From: Sycobia sp. Sy_11
Taxonomy: Eukaryota; Arthropoda; Insecta; Hymenoptera; Epichrysomallidae
DNA: 64,000 nucleotides
Reading direction: 5' to 3'
NCBI GenBank assembly: GCA_018907035.1
Contig: JACCIC010000014.1
Coordinates: 4,947,501 to 5,011,500 of the forward strand
Positions 12,928-26,034 of the stretch are shown in pieces (position 1 is the first letter of the stretch; every line of letters starts with the position of its first letter). The position numbers and the translations under genes are program-made. The notes beneath the pieces were generated by a model. The model was not told where the DNA came from, searched no databases, and was given only the letters and a program-made list of their open reading frames with translations.

Positions 12928-14174
12928 AAAAACGTCAGCTACTAATTTACTAAATACGTGTTTTTTTCTTCAGTTCATTAAAGAAAAGTTACAAAAAAAA
13001 AAATTAGCGGAAAATAAATACTTCAAAATCAGCGTAGATCACGCGTATTGAATCGCAACAGATTTAGGCAACTATATATGATTTAGTGTGCCGTGCTGCA
13101 TCCCATCCGCTGACCACTTCAAGATTCGTCGACATTTTCGAGCAAGCCGGACAATTTCGCGAATAACGCGAAAAAGAAATAAAAAAATAAATAAATAAGT
13201 AACAAAAAAGCACACAACGGTGGTCGAGTGAAGAAAACAAGCTAAAAGTACATCAGAATCGTGATGTTATTAGGTAATATTACAGACGCGTCGATTACAA
13301 CGTGCGCGTGCTCGCTCGTGCGCGAATAACTGTGCGACTGCAAAAAAGGGCGGAATAGTCTATTACTCCATGAGCAAATTGAAAAAAAAAATAACAATAA
13401 AAAATAGGAAACAAGCAAGATATGAATATCTGTACGTTGTTATTGCGAACAACTTTGGAATAAAAAAAAAAGAGAGCCGAAGGAGAATCGCGTTCCGCAA
13501 AAAATTCTCTCCTCCCACGACCAAACCACGGTCGCATCCGCGAGCGGAAGTTTCGCGGCGGCCATTGTTGCCGGCGCGCCGGCATGCGGCGGCGGAGAGA
13601 GTGAGAACGCGACCATATGGAGCGAGAACGAAGGAGAAGAGCGGACGACGAGAAGAGGCAGCGGGGGCACGCGTAGGCAAAAATTAGTAGTAGAAAGAGA
13701 GAGAGGGAGAGAGAGAGAGTCTGCGTCGATGAATTGGGCTTTATGGGGCGAATCGAATAATGTTTTGTGATCGATAAAAATTATACAAAGAAATAAATAA
13801 TGCGCATCTACAAATATTTAAATGCGCATCATACTACAAATATTTGATAATTGAAGCCTTTTAATACTGTTTTTGGATATATCGACATAATTTTACAAAA
13901 AAAATTTTATTTTCATATTTCATAATCATAATTAGAGATAGCAATTTAGATCAAACACTAGTCACAAGTCTACACATAACTAAACACGATTATGTATCTG
14001 TTTGAAAATCCGAAAAGTGAGGTTAGTTTTCGAGGATATCGGCGAGTCGTCCTTATAACCTATAATGACGAAAAATTATCGGCCTGTTTTTATTCTGCGC
14101 CAAACGATTAAGGAAAGAAGGAAGAAACAGGCTAGAATGCGAAATAGGTCCCAAGAACATCCGATTGTGTGTGC

Positions 14175-14181
<7 letters not shown>
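11914..14181. other. intronic stretch, no gene recognised
   Basis: AT-rich in the first kilobase, CpG-rich around 13.5-13.7 kb. Apart from the ATGT array no element or exon-like motif stood out. Confidence 0.5.
12885..12927. repeat. ATGT-type array
   Basis: ATAT/ATGA units leading into six ATGT units. Confidence 0.9.

Positions 14182-14268
<87 letters not shown>
14182..14268. repeat. compound (TA)28(GA)15
   Basis: TA (14182-14238) joins GA (14238-14268) directly. Confidence 0.95.
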
Positions 14269-14271
<3 letters not shown>

Positions 14272-14374
14272 CACAGAAGCGTTAACACTGCAGTCAATAC
14301 GCACGCACGTGCTTTGTGTATGTAATATGTATACAGTAAAACATTACTAGTTTGCCGACGATGACTGCACAGCA

Positions 14375-14377
<3 letters not shown>

Positions 14378-14432
<55 letters not shown>
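14378..14432. repeat. (TA)27 microsatellite
   Basis: Pure TA. Confidence 0.95.
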
Positions 14433-14434
<2 letters not shown>

Positions 14435-16967
14435 ACTACGCTGAGAGGAAGTGTGCAGCGAGCGAACGCTTCTGCGCAGCCGCTCGCATGGACGGTGCGA
14501 CGAGTGAGAGAGGAGAGATTCACTGTATAATATAGGTTGTGTTTCGGTCTACTGATTCGCGACCCCTGGCGTACTGCACAAGCCTGCGGAGGCGTGCTGC
14601 TGCGCAAGTGTTTGTTGTTTGGATTTTTCGCCGGAAAAGAGAATCTTTGCGAATTTTCACGTCCTGGCAAATTGTTCACGGCCGCCGGGGAATGGGAATT
14701 CTCTCGATCTCCTCGTTGTCGTGGTCGAAGCAGAATATGGCCACACAGTTTGCACGAGGTCCCGCTGTCGAGAAGAGGAAGGCAGCGCGTATACATCCTA
14801 GGCGTCGACTTTGTAATTCGATCGACGTATTGACGAAAAAAAGAGAGGGGCGACGAAAAAAAAGAGGGGGTGAGAGATATTCGACCGTCGGCGACGTGCA
14901 TACCACTACATGTACGAGCACCTGTGTATATATATTACTATAGGTCTGGATCATCCTCGTTCTTCGCTCCTTCGCACGCTACTTGGCAACTCCTCCCCCT
15001 CCTCCTCTGTCGCCGGCGCTCGACACAATTTTGCCCTCCAGATTACACGCGAGGGCGCGCACACGATCTCGCTGTACCACCTGCCTTGCAGCTCCGTCTG
15101 TTACACCTCGGCCCTCTCCCACATGTTGACCCGATTACGCGCACAGGCTCTTAATCTAATAACCGACGAAAGCGCATTATCTAAACAAAAAAAAAACAAA
15201 AAAAAAAAAGGAAACAAATAAACTGCCCTGTGGCAAACATTGTCGGAGCAACCTCGGAAAATCGTATTCATTGCGTAACTGGGGTAGGGATCGGAGTGGA
15301 GCGACCGGTTCCGATAAGTCGAATATACAACTACGAGTAGCTGTGGCAATATGTATGTATACATATTTATATCTATATAGAAAGAAAGACAGAACGAGAA
15401 GGAGAGAGAGGGAGAGAGAGAGAGAGAGAGAGGCGACGACTCTAATGGGAGGCGAGCTCGTCAATATTAGTATCCGCTTCCTCATTTGCGAAGCCGCGCT
15501 CGACTCTGCGCGCGATGACAATGATAACACAGACGCTCTACAATATTTTCTTCTTTGTTTTTTTTGTACGACGATTCACCAGCTCGGCCATGATTCTTCA
15601 ATGCAGAAATCAGCTAATGTAAAGATGCATTAGGACAAGAAAAAAGAGGGAAAGAAGGCGTTTGAATTTCACCCCGAAGAATAAAATATAAGGGTTGTTA
15701 GGAACGAAGGGGCGACGAATAAAGAAAAACGATGCAGATGTATGCGGTTGTTGTAATTTTTTGTTTTGTTTTGCGGACTAGTATTGTAATACTCTAGTTA
15801 GCGCGAGTTTTCGAAAAGTTGCTAAACCAGTTTTACAATAAATACAAATACACGCAATTCTTAATCAGATAAGAAACGCCGGGGGGGGCTATGCTGTAAA
15901 GTAGCAAAAAAAAAATCCAATAGGACTTCTATAAATGAGACAAAAAAATTTTTAAAATAAAATCAAAGAAGAGGAATCAATTATCAATAATTAAAAATGA
16001 AGCCTTCGTCAATGTATATGTATATATTTCCATTTAATAATATTATTGGAATATGTTTAATAATTGTCGAGGAAATCTCAGTTTGTAAATAAAGCAGGCT
16101 TATTTAAATTATAAGCACGGTTGCTTTGACCAATTAATTTACAATTTAATTATAATAACAGACTTCCTTCAAAATCGGATTTGTGAAATATCTTTCCGAC
16201 GATCGCGTGAAAAAAAAAAATCATTCCATAAGCTCGCGCCATAATTAAAACGCAGAATAAAAACGTACGGTCGAACGACAAGGTCAAGCTGTCTTTAGCC
16301 GGTTGCATTAAAAAAAAAAAAGAAAAAGAAAAAGAAAAGAAGAAAAAATCAAAAAATTTAATGCCATCAGCAAATGAGCAATTACGCCGGAATTGATGTT
16401 TTCTTATAGACATACGACGGGAGAAAATACGTCTATCATTGACGCGCGCTGAATCACGTGGATTCCTTAATCGTGCGTGTAATAGCGAAGTATATTACGC
16501 TTATTATCATCAATATTAGCTTAGAACTAGACATTCGACTAGACTCCCGGACTAATAAAATACACTGTGTGCGCCTGACCCCTTATCGGTGCGGATTGAG
16601 ATTATAAAAATTGATGAGTTGTAAAGCCAACGAGTCGACGACGCGATGCACCTACTGTCGATAATACCCCCCCCCCGCCGGCACAACTCCCCACCGGCAA
16701 AAGCGGAGATAAACGAGCCGAGTTAATTGAATTGAATGCTCGCTCTATTAATTTGCAGTGCTGCGTGTATCTGCACTAAGAATACTGTGGACGCAATTGT
16801 TAACAGTGAGTCCCGCAACAGTGAACCGGGTTTTCCGTACAAAACTTTTTATTACAAATTCACGTAAACTGCCGAGTAATCATGAACAATAAGGACAGAA
16901 TGGTCGAATTCTTTGCTATAAAAGCATCGGATGCCAAACATAATTCGAGACAGTCCACATCTTCCGC

Positions 16968-16970
<3 letters not shown>
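14433..16970. other. intronic stretch, no gene recognised
   Basis: CpG-rich to about 15.6 kb with open frames on both strands that lack domain-like content, then AT-rich. A short GA array lies at about 15403-15432. Confidence 0.5.

Positions 16971-17026
<56 letters not shown>
16971..17026. repeat. (AT)28 microsatellite
   Basis: Pure AT, among the longest AT arrays here. Confidence 0.95.
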
Positions 17027-17033
<7 letters not shown>

Positions 17034-17485
17034 CCATTTTGACCTGCTGCATCGATAAATCCGAGGAATTTTCATTTTCTCGAGTAACACCGAAAGATAT
17101 ACCAATGGGGTCAAAAACCTTATAGAGAAGAAATGAAAAGGGAGGTGCAGAGTGACAGAGAGAGAACTACGACCCTTCCTGTCTATTATATTTCGGCTAT
17201 ACGTTGAACACAAAACGTGTTATAAAAGATATAGAAAAAAAAGAGCGCGCGATTTGATCAAACCGACGGCAGCATAAAATACCCCTGCGTCTCTGGCAAG
17301 CACACACATATAGGAAGGTTGTATAACAGAGAACTCCGGGGCTGAAACTTCCCGACGGGAGAGACTTCTTTTTCGCCCCTCGCGCGAAATCGGAGACTAC
17401 ACGCACACGTACAGAAACGCGCGCGCGCGCGGTAACACAAATGCGACGACTCCGCGTGACGCAAAAGGGGCGACTCGAAGTTGTG

Positions 17486-17491
<6 letters not shown>

Positions 17492-17542
<51 letters not shown>
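17492..17542. repeat. (TA)25 microsatellite
   Basis: Pure TA after GTGTATGTG. Confidence 0.95.
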
Positions 17543-17550
<8 letters not shown>

Positions 17551-17992
17551 GACATATAGGGAGAGTGACTCGTTGTAAGGGAAATGAACTTTTAGAAGGC
17601 CGTCGCGCGCGATATATAGACGACGGCGGGGCGGACTCTCGTCGATTCAGAGCGCGCGCATGCGCCTGCGCGGCCCGCTCCCGACGTGTCTCGGAAAACG
17701 TAATATATGTATACGGAGCGGCGGCGGCAAAGAAGCCAGAAAACTACACATCCAAAAGTCGTTGTGGGACGTTAAGAAAATAAAATAAAATTAAATAAAA
17801 AAAAAAAAAAAGAAAAAACGCTTGCGCCCCTTCACAACGCGGTGGCTTCGCCATACATTGACCCCTATCCCCCGGCCGCATGCGCGAGGAGACGTGCGTA
17901 CAAGAGACTTGGGACGCTCTTGGATTTGAGAAATCGTGTTTAATTTAATAATAAAAATAGATGGAGTGTTAAAGATCCTTAGATATGATATG

Positions 17993-17993
<1 letters not shown>

Positions 17994-18031
<38 letters not shown>

Positions 18032-18047
18032 CGCGCGTGCGTGTGTG
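17994..18047. repeat. compound (GT)14(GC)8(GT)n
   Basis: GT units, a GC block (18022-18038), GT again and a G run. Strong Z-DNA-type alternating sequence. Confidence 0.95.
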
Positions 18048-19708
18048 GGGGGGACTATATTCGCTTAAGGAACCGAATAATTTCAGGATTGCAATTAACT
18101 TGAAAAGTATTTAAATTTTAAGCCCGATACACGATTTCAGATTATTTAACAAGATTAAAAATATTATTTTATAATTTTCAAAAATGATATTAAAAAAGGC
18201 ATACAATCATTTTATCCATTAATGTGTAAACGACCTTGACTTCTAAAAAAAGATCGGCTCGTTTGTCCTCAATGAAAATAATTACACAGCTACGTTAACT
18301 ACGTGACATTAAGTACTGCCCGAATTTATTCTCAACTCTTCGATTCAATGCAGTATGTATAGATATGAAAAAGTTTGCACGCACTTGGACTTCTAAACGT
18401 TGACACGGGCACGTTATGTTCAGGGCAAGGTTACGGAATCCCGCCTGTTTGCTTGCTAAAGCATACATATACGTCACACAATACGCTTCCTACCGGTATT
18501 ATCATTATTACGTCTACTCCTCTCGCGTTCTATATTCACACGTCCAGAGATTATTACCTTGGATTACAAACACATATTCCAATTCGAAGTCTTCCCAAAA
18601 AAAAAGATCGAAATTCACAACAACGAAAAACTACTGTTCAGCCTATAAAACTACCGAGGCCGCGTTTTTGTTTACTTAGCTTATCAATAATCAAACTCTT
18701 ATACGCTCGGCTACAGACGCGCGCACGCCCTCATGTTTATGCATACGTGAGAAAATCCGAAATAAAAGAACGATCGATTCAGTCGTCTAGCGATTGATTC
18801 CTCCATGGGTTTGTGACAAACGCTGTCATAGAAATCTGCCGTATCAACTTGGAACCTACTCCCCCCCCCCCCAACATCGCCTCGTAATGATTTTAATTAT
18901 CTGTCGAAGCAGGGGGATGGAAGCATCGTCCTGTATACGATTAAAATAAGCCCTCAATTTTAAGAAAGCAAGGCGATCAGAAATTCCGAAATTGAAATGG
19001 CTCGTGTCGTGGGCGATATTGATTTCGTCGGTGGAATTATCTGCATTTTCCCCATTTCAGATATATGAACAAATCGTTGATTTACGAGACTTTGACATAA
19101 TTGAAAAATTAAGGAAAAATATAATGTCGAAATAAAAAAGAAAGAAAGTCTCCCGAGTTACGATATATCGAGCAAACTTACGCATAGATTGATAAGGTAA
19201 TTATTTCTGTCGTCTGCCTCTGCATTCGTTACTCACCTGCAACATAAAGGAAAAACGATCGGGATTAGAGAAATATTGCTTTTGGAAACAATGTGGAAAT
19301 GATATTTTTTTTTTTTTGTTAAAACTATAATGTCTTTTGTTATACACTATATACGTAATGTAAAAGGCCGAAATATAATGCGAGTTTGTAACGACATTCA
19401 ATGCGCTTCAATAAAGCTTTTCTCCCCGTCCGGTGTGCTCATACAATCTCGATCGCCCCCTCCCCTCTCGCGCTTCCACTAGTCCGCCCCGAAAGCGCGA
19501 TGTTTCATCCCGCGTGCGTTTCTGGAAGATTCCGAGACTTTCATTGCCTGCGCGCGCACGTACCACATACGCTTATATATATAAATATGTTCGCGTGTGG
19601 GTTTCACATAAGAAAGAGCCGACCCTCGGACAGCATCAGGATCTAACGCCTCGTCCGGCAGTATCGTCGCGCATTAGAATAACGTGCGTACGTCTTTATA
19701 TATACCAC

Positions 19709-19711
<3 letters not shown>
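18048..19711. other. intronic stretch, no gene recognised
   Basis: Mixed-composition unique DNA with a C run near 18861. No homology or splice-bounded frame was convincing. Confidence 0.45.

Positions 19712-19763
<52 letters not shown>
19712..19763. repeat. (TA)26 microsatellite
   Basis: Pure TA. Confidence 0.95.
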
Positions 19764-19766
<3 letters not shown>

Positions 19767-19797
19767 TTATTATACCTAAAAACGGTATGCAGCGTGC

Positions 19798-20059
19798 GTG
19801 CGATCGATAAGAGCGGCGGATATAGCTAATGTGCTATATAGAAAATTCTCTAGCTTAGAAGATTTTTTTAATACAAGAACCGCTCGGCATATAACGCGCT
19901 GGGAATATAGTGCCCGACCACTGCCTCTGTTTGACGGAGATTTCTCCAATTATAATCAATACTGGACTGTATTAATGGTCGATTGAGCACTTTTTCCAAT
20001 TGCCCAGGCATACGAGATGTTTCTAATTTTTTTGTAATCGCCGCATATGTATGATTCAA
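19798..20059. other. short ORFs open on both strands; possible retroelement gag relic
   Basis: The plus frame (19798-19986) ends with RPLPLFDGDFSNYNQYWTVL, loosely like the LPKFDGxYxxWxxFRDxF box of BEL/Pao gag-like proteins. The minus frame (19868-20059) is open over the same DNA. There is no continuation of gag on either side, so the similarity may be coincidental. Confidence 0.2.
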
Positions 20060-21504
20060 AATGATACTGGGCGAAAGGAGGAAACAATAATTCCTGAGCT
20101 TTTGGTTCTCGGTATTCTTTTATATCTGTAAAAGTGACAATAGTGGATAGTCCTGGAATTATCTCATTACCATAACATTATTTAAAACGGACAAATACTT
20201 TTAATTCTTTTATTAATTTAATCGTAATTTGTTGGAATAATTTGAAAAATTTTCTTTAAATTATTGCTTACATAATTCCAAATATAGAGGAATTGTCTTT
20301 TTGAAAATTAATTTTTTTTGAATTATGATTATAAAACAAAAAACTTTATAGATCGGTAACGGCCATTCCTTGACGTATCGTCGACGATACTAGAATAAAA
20401 AAAAAAAGTTTTACATTTTGACAAGTTTAAAATCAAAGGATCATATAATTCAATAGACGTCGAATGATAAAAATGAAAAAAAAGCATTCGAAAAAGAAAT
20501 TCCTTATTATTTAATAAGAAAATTCTATGAAATGTGGAGGTTGTCGAGAAAAAAAAACACGAAATAGGGAAAAACTACGAACTGAAAAAGCGGTACACAA
20601 TATTGACGAAGTTAACTAAAACTATTGATTCCCGATTCTTTCCGCATAAACAAAATCGGGGAGACTATGGTAGCGTGACTGATATTATATATATATATAT
20701 ATATACGTACATACACACACAGACGAATAAAAGTTCGACGGACTTTTATTCCAAACAATGCGCGGCTTGATATATGCTGGCGATATAGAAGTAGCGGTGA
20801 CGCGCAGACAAGGAAATCGACTAAATGCGCTCGCGCGCGCCCATTATATTATGCTTTGCTTCGTTTTTTTCTCTCCCAATCCTCCGCCCCGGCCCCTCTT
20901 TTTTCGTACGCTACTGCAAAAACGCGTCCGAGCGTTCGTTATCAATTGGGTCGCAAAGAATAATGAAATTTCGAAATCGTGCAAATTGCAATATACACAT
21001 ATATGGAGATTTCAGTATATTTTTGTTTTGTTTTGTTTTGTTTTTTTCAAACATCCATCATATAACGTGACACTGTAATAATTATTATAAACGACCAATA
21101 TTAACGATTTGCCAGATCTGTTTTACATTTCAATGCTAAAGCCAATCAATTCCAGTCTATAGCACGATGCGAATTTTTAGAACAATGAACTTTCCTAAAA
21201 TTATGTCAGTAAAACTGGTACCATATGATAATTACATGTCACAAATATCCTTCATTGATCTTACTCTACTTTCATGTAAGTGACACCATTAATTATCATT
21301 ACTAATGAACTTTAAACAGCATAATGCAAATTTACCGAACTATCCAAACTACTTTATTATCACCATCTAGAACTCGTTTAATTAACCGAGAGAAATATTT
21401 ATAAATAGAACGGAGTAAATATTATGGAAAGATACGAGTATATTAATTAAGTACCGAACGAGTACCGAAGCATTAAAAACATAAAATCTTTCGCCTGATT
21501 GTCC

Positions 21505-21507
<3 letters not shown>
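20060..21507. other. AT-rich intronic stretch, nothing recognised
   Basis: Only a short TA tract (about 20684-20704) and a TTTTG repeat (21023-21041) are visible. Confidence 0.5.

Positions 21508-21555
<48 letters not shown>
21508..21555. repeat. (TA)23 microsatellite
   Basis: Pure TA with TTTATTTATTT tail. Confidence 0.95.
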
Positions 21556-21559
<4 letters not shown>

Positions 21560-21753
21560 TTATTTCTATTTACTACCTACCATACAACTGGCGGTCGACG
21601 AAATAATTGTACAATTCGGCCGAGAGTTCGTCAACCCGCTCAGAGACCGTATAAAAAAACATCGTCACGGTTCTCACCGGTCCTACCTTAATAGCAGATA
21701 GCAACTAAAAAACGTCAATAACCCAAAAATTCTCGAAACTTTTCGCGAGGTTG

Positions 21754-21756
<3 letters not shown>

Positions 21757-21785
<29 letters not shown>
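21757..21785. repeat. (GA)14 microsatellite
   Basis: Pure GA. Confidence 0.92.
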
Positions 21786-21935
21786 CGGACGAAGAGAAAG
21801 AGACACTCGCGCGCACCGGAAGCTCTTAATTTTGCGGTCACCTGACCCGATTGGCGGAGCGCACGCGGCGCGCTGTTGCTGCTCACGAGCGCGCGCACAC
21901 ACACGTTATAGAACGAAAAATGAAGAGAGACAGAG

Positions 21936-21940
<5 letters not shown>

Positions 21941-21978
<38 letters not shown>
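21941..21978. repeat. (GA)14 plus G10 tract
   Basis: GA array ending in a run of G. Confidence 0.93.
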
Positions 21979-22810
21979 ACAATGCGTCGTTCCATTCGTT
22001 GCTTTCTTCTTCAATATATCTTTTCGAAGAGGACTCGCATGCTGCTGCAGATCTATACATATACATACACGTGCGACCGACGAAATTGGCCGGGAAGGTT
22101 TTGCCATATTGCGCGTACATAACCTCAAAAAGAAAGCGAGTGTACCTGGCCATCTTCTTTTATCGTAGGAGCAAAAAGGTACGCGCACAACAGTGACGAT
22201 TTCGCGGCCCTTCTTTTGTCCTTCCCCTCAACCCCCTCACCCCTTCTCGCACCACTCGATTTTGGCGAGAAAGTCACTTTGTTGCAATGCAATTGCGGTT
22301 TTTACGGGCTGAAAAATACCGAGACAACGACGCACGACATATCCATCCACGAGTCCTTTTGTTTTCCTCGGATCTTTCTTTCTTTTTCTTTCATTTTTTT
22401 TCTTTTTTTTTTTTTTTTTAACTCTCCTTGCCGAACGGCCAACGCGGCAATTTTTGCGGCGGCAGGCATGACGACGAGGCTCCGCGGTGTATTTTCGTGT
22501 GTATAATACGAAGACGGGATTTTAATTATACGCAACAAAAAGCAGGCAATAATGCCTAGGTGCCGAAACTAAAGGCAATAATGTCCTATAAATATAACGG
22601 AGACGTTGAAAAGAAAAAGGAGAGAATGGAATAAACGATGGCAAATAAATATTTTTAGGTGTATCTTCGACTAAAAAAATTTATAATATAATTGTCACTT
22701 GGAAATGAATAATAACATCGAATGTTATAATATATGCCGGTTAAAAAACGATCTCGACATCTTTTCATCATCAACGCTTCCCTCCATACAGCAAAGTTAT
22801 AAAGTTCGAG

Positions 22811-22811
<1 letters not shown>

Positions 22812-22848
<37 letters not shown>
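22812..22848. repeat. (AT)18 microsatellite
   Basis: Pure AT. Confidence 0.94.
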
Positions 22849-22850
<2 letters not shown>

Positions 22851-23256
22851 CGGGAATGGCGCGGGCGTATGTGTATGCATGTTATTATATATGTGTTATT
22901 GTTGTGCCCTCGGCATTTGTTTTCATCGGGTATATACAAGCGCGAAAGAGAGGAGGGGGAGAGGGAGGGGGCAGAGATACTGCTAACGCGCGACGACTCC
23001 TTATCAAAGCGCGCTCGATTCATGCGAATAAAAGGCATGTAATTTCAAGCGGTGTCGGGCGCGAATACGTATTTTATCCCGTTCGAATGATACTGCCGTA
23101 CATGCATGCATGCATATATGCGGCACCCGTCACATATACCGAAAGTTTGTTACAAAGTAAGTTAATAAACGAAGGCCGCCGTACAAATGTAGAGAGAGGT
23201 AATAATGATCGGCATTGTATAAAGCCAATGCGAATCACATGTTGTGTCGACGATAG

Positions 23257-23281
23257 TATTATTATTATTATTATTATTATT

Positions 23282-23332
<51 letters not shown>

Positions 23333-23341
23333 ATTATTATT
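23257..23341. repeat. nested trinucleotide array (ATT)n(GTT)n(ATT)n
   Basis: ATT units (about 23258-23284), then about 16 GTT units, then ATT units again to 23341, all in the same register. Confidence 0.95.
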
Positions 23342-23596
23342 ACAACGGGTGTTATGTAAGAGAAAAAAGAAGATATTGAGCGTTTTTCAATAGAGGGAGA
23401 AAATAGTGTAATGTCGAGGAAAATTATTCGTTTATACACAGTAACGAAATTACGTGTGATCGGGAACACCCGGCACATCAAACCGAATCTCTTTATATAA
23501 ATATATTGAAGCGTTCACGCCGATGAATGAAAGAAAAACTCGCGTCGCGAGACAGTGCACCCGGCAGAATAGTCATCGAGAGAGATAGGGAGAGGG

Positions 23597-23599
<3 letters not shown>

Positions 23600-23651
<52 letters not shown>
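23600..23651. repeat. (GA)n microsatellite
   Basis: Pure GA array preceded by an imperfect GA-rich stretch from 23579. Confidence 0.95.
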
Positions 23652-23653
<2 letters not shown>

Positions 23654-23811
23654 TCGAGAGAAACACTGATTTTTTTTCTTTGCAAGTATGCGTATGACGT
23701 GCATCCGTACACGCATGTGTACGGCCATGACCCCGACAAGCAGAGTGCGGACACGCACGTGCGCGATACTCGATTGAAAAAAGTAGAAGCGTATACGCTG
23801 GCTCTCGCGCG

Positions 23812-23844
23812 CTCTCTTTCTCTCTCTCTCTCTCTCTTTCTCTC
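23812..23844. repeat. (CT)n microsatellite, imperfect
   Basis: CT units with two TTTC interruptions. Confidence 0.9.
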
Positions 23845-24186
23845 GCCCACATTTAGAAAAATCCACCCCGAGGTATTGTAATGAAAAGAAGAAATCCACG
23901 CGTCGCCCCTCCCCGCCCCGCTACTGCATTACGACGCGTATGCGTATATAGAATAGGAGAGAGAGAAAAGCTACATTGTAGTTCCATGGTAATCTTCAAA
24001 ACGTCTTTTCCCTTACGTATAATGGTTTCTAAATCCAAGCGTGTGTGTATATGTATATATAAAATGTTCGCTTTATGGTCAAAATTATACAACGAACGAG
24101 GCTATTATATAGCGGTGTCTTCGAGGAGAGTAAGAAAAAAACCTGTCAATCTGATTAAAAATGAATATTTCTTCCGAAATAAAATG

Positions 24187-24198
24187 CTCTCTCTCTCT

Positions 24199-24262
<64 letters not shown>

Positions 24263-24268
24263 CTCTCT
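24187..24268. repeat. (CT)n microsatellite, imperfect
   Basis: CT array interrupted by CCCTCTCCCT near its start and GA near its end. Confidence 0.95.
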
Positions 24269-25182
24269 GGCCGAGAAAAAAAGAAGCGAATATAAAAGCC
24301 CTATTCGTTAAAAAAGAGGGAAATGGCGAGTAAGGGGGAAGGAGGTGGATTAATCCCTATATAAACTCTCTCGCGACACTGTTATCGTCTACCAATAATT
24401 CACACGGGGCGCTAGCCGAACGAGGCTCTCTGCGCACGAGGAAGTGCCAGGGCGCGCGCGATATGCAAGTGCTGGGTAGATAAATTGATATTTATTGGAC
24501 CGCGAGGACTGTCGGTTCTCAATAGTTGCGAAGTTGTGTATCATTCTTACCATTGCCTAAAGTGCATATTCTCCGTTTTTTCCACGCGTATATTACAAAC
24601 AGTGCAAGAGATTTTTCTGCATGCAAAGGTAAAACATGGAATTTGGATACGACTACGGGGCAACGATAACGGGACAACTGCTTGTCGCGCGCATCAACGA
24701 TGCACTACTGTTCTAGACTGTCCTAAAGCTTGATTACCAACGGCAATCTCATCAGCAATGTGCGCTTTGGATATAGTGTTGACTTTTTTTTAGCTAAACA
24801 GTACTATTTGTTTTCTCTATCGCAGTCTTTCTCGTTGTCTAGCCAGTGTAGCAGCATATCGCGCTGAAAGGAGAGAGCGCAGCATAAATAGCCACATCCT
24901 CATAACAGAACGGTGTATCAAACTCATTAAAAGTAGTTACATATATTGGCTCGACGCGATTGTGCGCGCGCTGGCGCATAATATATATAGATCGCTGCTT
25001 CGTTCGTGTCTCTCCTCATCTTCTCCATCCCCCCCTCTCACTCTCTCCCACTTCCATCGGTAGGACGCCGATACTTATACTACGACGTACGCGACTTTGA
25101 AAGAAAAATGTCCAACGGACGAGTATCGCAGTGGCTTTTTAACCTAGGCGTTCGACCGAAGGTCACGGGGTTGCTTTGGCGG

Positions 25183-25221
25183 ATCCATCTCTAGAATCTT
25201 GGACAGATTCTAGAGATGGAT
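25183..25221. repeat. perfect 17-bp inverted repeat (hairpin)
   Basis: ATCCATCTCTAGAATCT (25183-25199) is followed by a 5-nt loop TGGAC and its exact complement (25205-25221). It is too short for a usual insect pre-miRNA and is not followed by a T run. Confidence 0.85.
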
Positions 25222-25936
25222 AAGATAAGTTGGTTCTCGGCGAAATTATGCGAGAATATATACGCGGGAGAGGTCTGTAACGTTTCTCTTTCTTTGGTTT
25301 CAATTAGGATAGCAGTCGCCTTCGGAGAGATACCGAGTGACCATTAGTTGATTGTTTGTTTAATAACGCATTTACATACTACAAGCATACACGAGGGCTA
25401 ATAGGTCTCAATTCTCGAATAATTTTTATACAAGTCCCATTAGCCTGTGTAACAAGCGCGTAATAATCGAAATACGCATGGACATCGATAACCCCGGTCT
25501 ACGTCGGTTCATAGGATTCGCGTCTGCAAATACATGGCCCATCTCTATATCTCTAAGATCTTCCGAGTTCTTCCGAAAGTTACCGAAAGAGGGCAATTAT
25601 CACCTGCCTTCGTTTCGCCTGCCAGGTGGTCTTGGCGAAAAACGCGCGGAACAGGCAGGAAGAAGACCAAAAAAAAAAAAACCTCGAATGGGAGAAAGCA
25701 ACGCGACAGAAACGGCGACTTAACGGCATTTATCGATCGCACGTATAAATATTATATAGAACATCGAGAAATTGGCTGGGTTAAACGCGCGCGCGCGCAC
25801 GCGTGTGTGTGTGTGTATATCTGCCGAATATCCGTTAAGTATATAATATAGACCACCCGATAGGGATAAGACTCCGATGTACGAAAGACACCCCTCACAC
25901 GTACATAATATATGGAAACGAGCAACCCGTGCAAGC

Positions 25937-25941
<5 letters not shown>

Positions 25942-26005
<64 letters not shown>

Positions 26006-26034
26006 TGTGTGTGTGCGCGCGCGTGCGTGTGTGT
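25942..26034. repeat. compound (GA)n(GT)n(GC)n(GT)n
   Basis: GA units to 26003, then GT, a short GC block, and GT again. The alternating purine-pyrimidine second half could adopt Z-DNA. Confidence 0.95.

Noticed and set aside
25183..25221. Candidate pre-miRNA or terminator
   Set aside because: At 39 nt the stem-loop is too short for a typical pre-miRNA and lacks a terminator-like T run; kept only as a hairpin.
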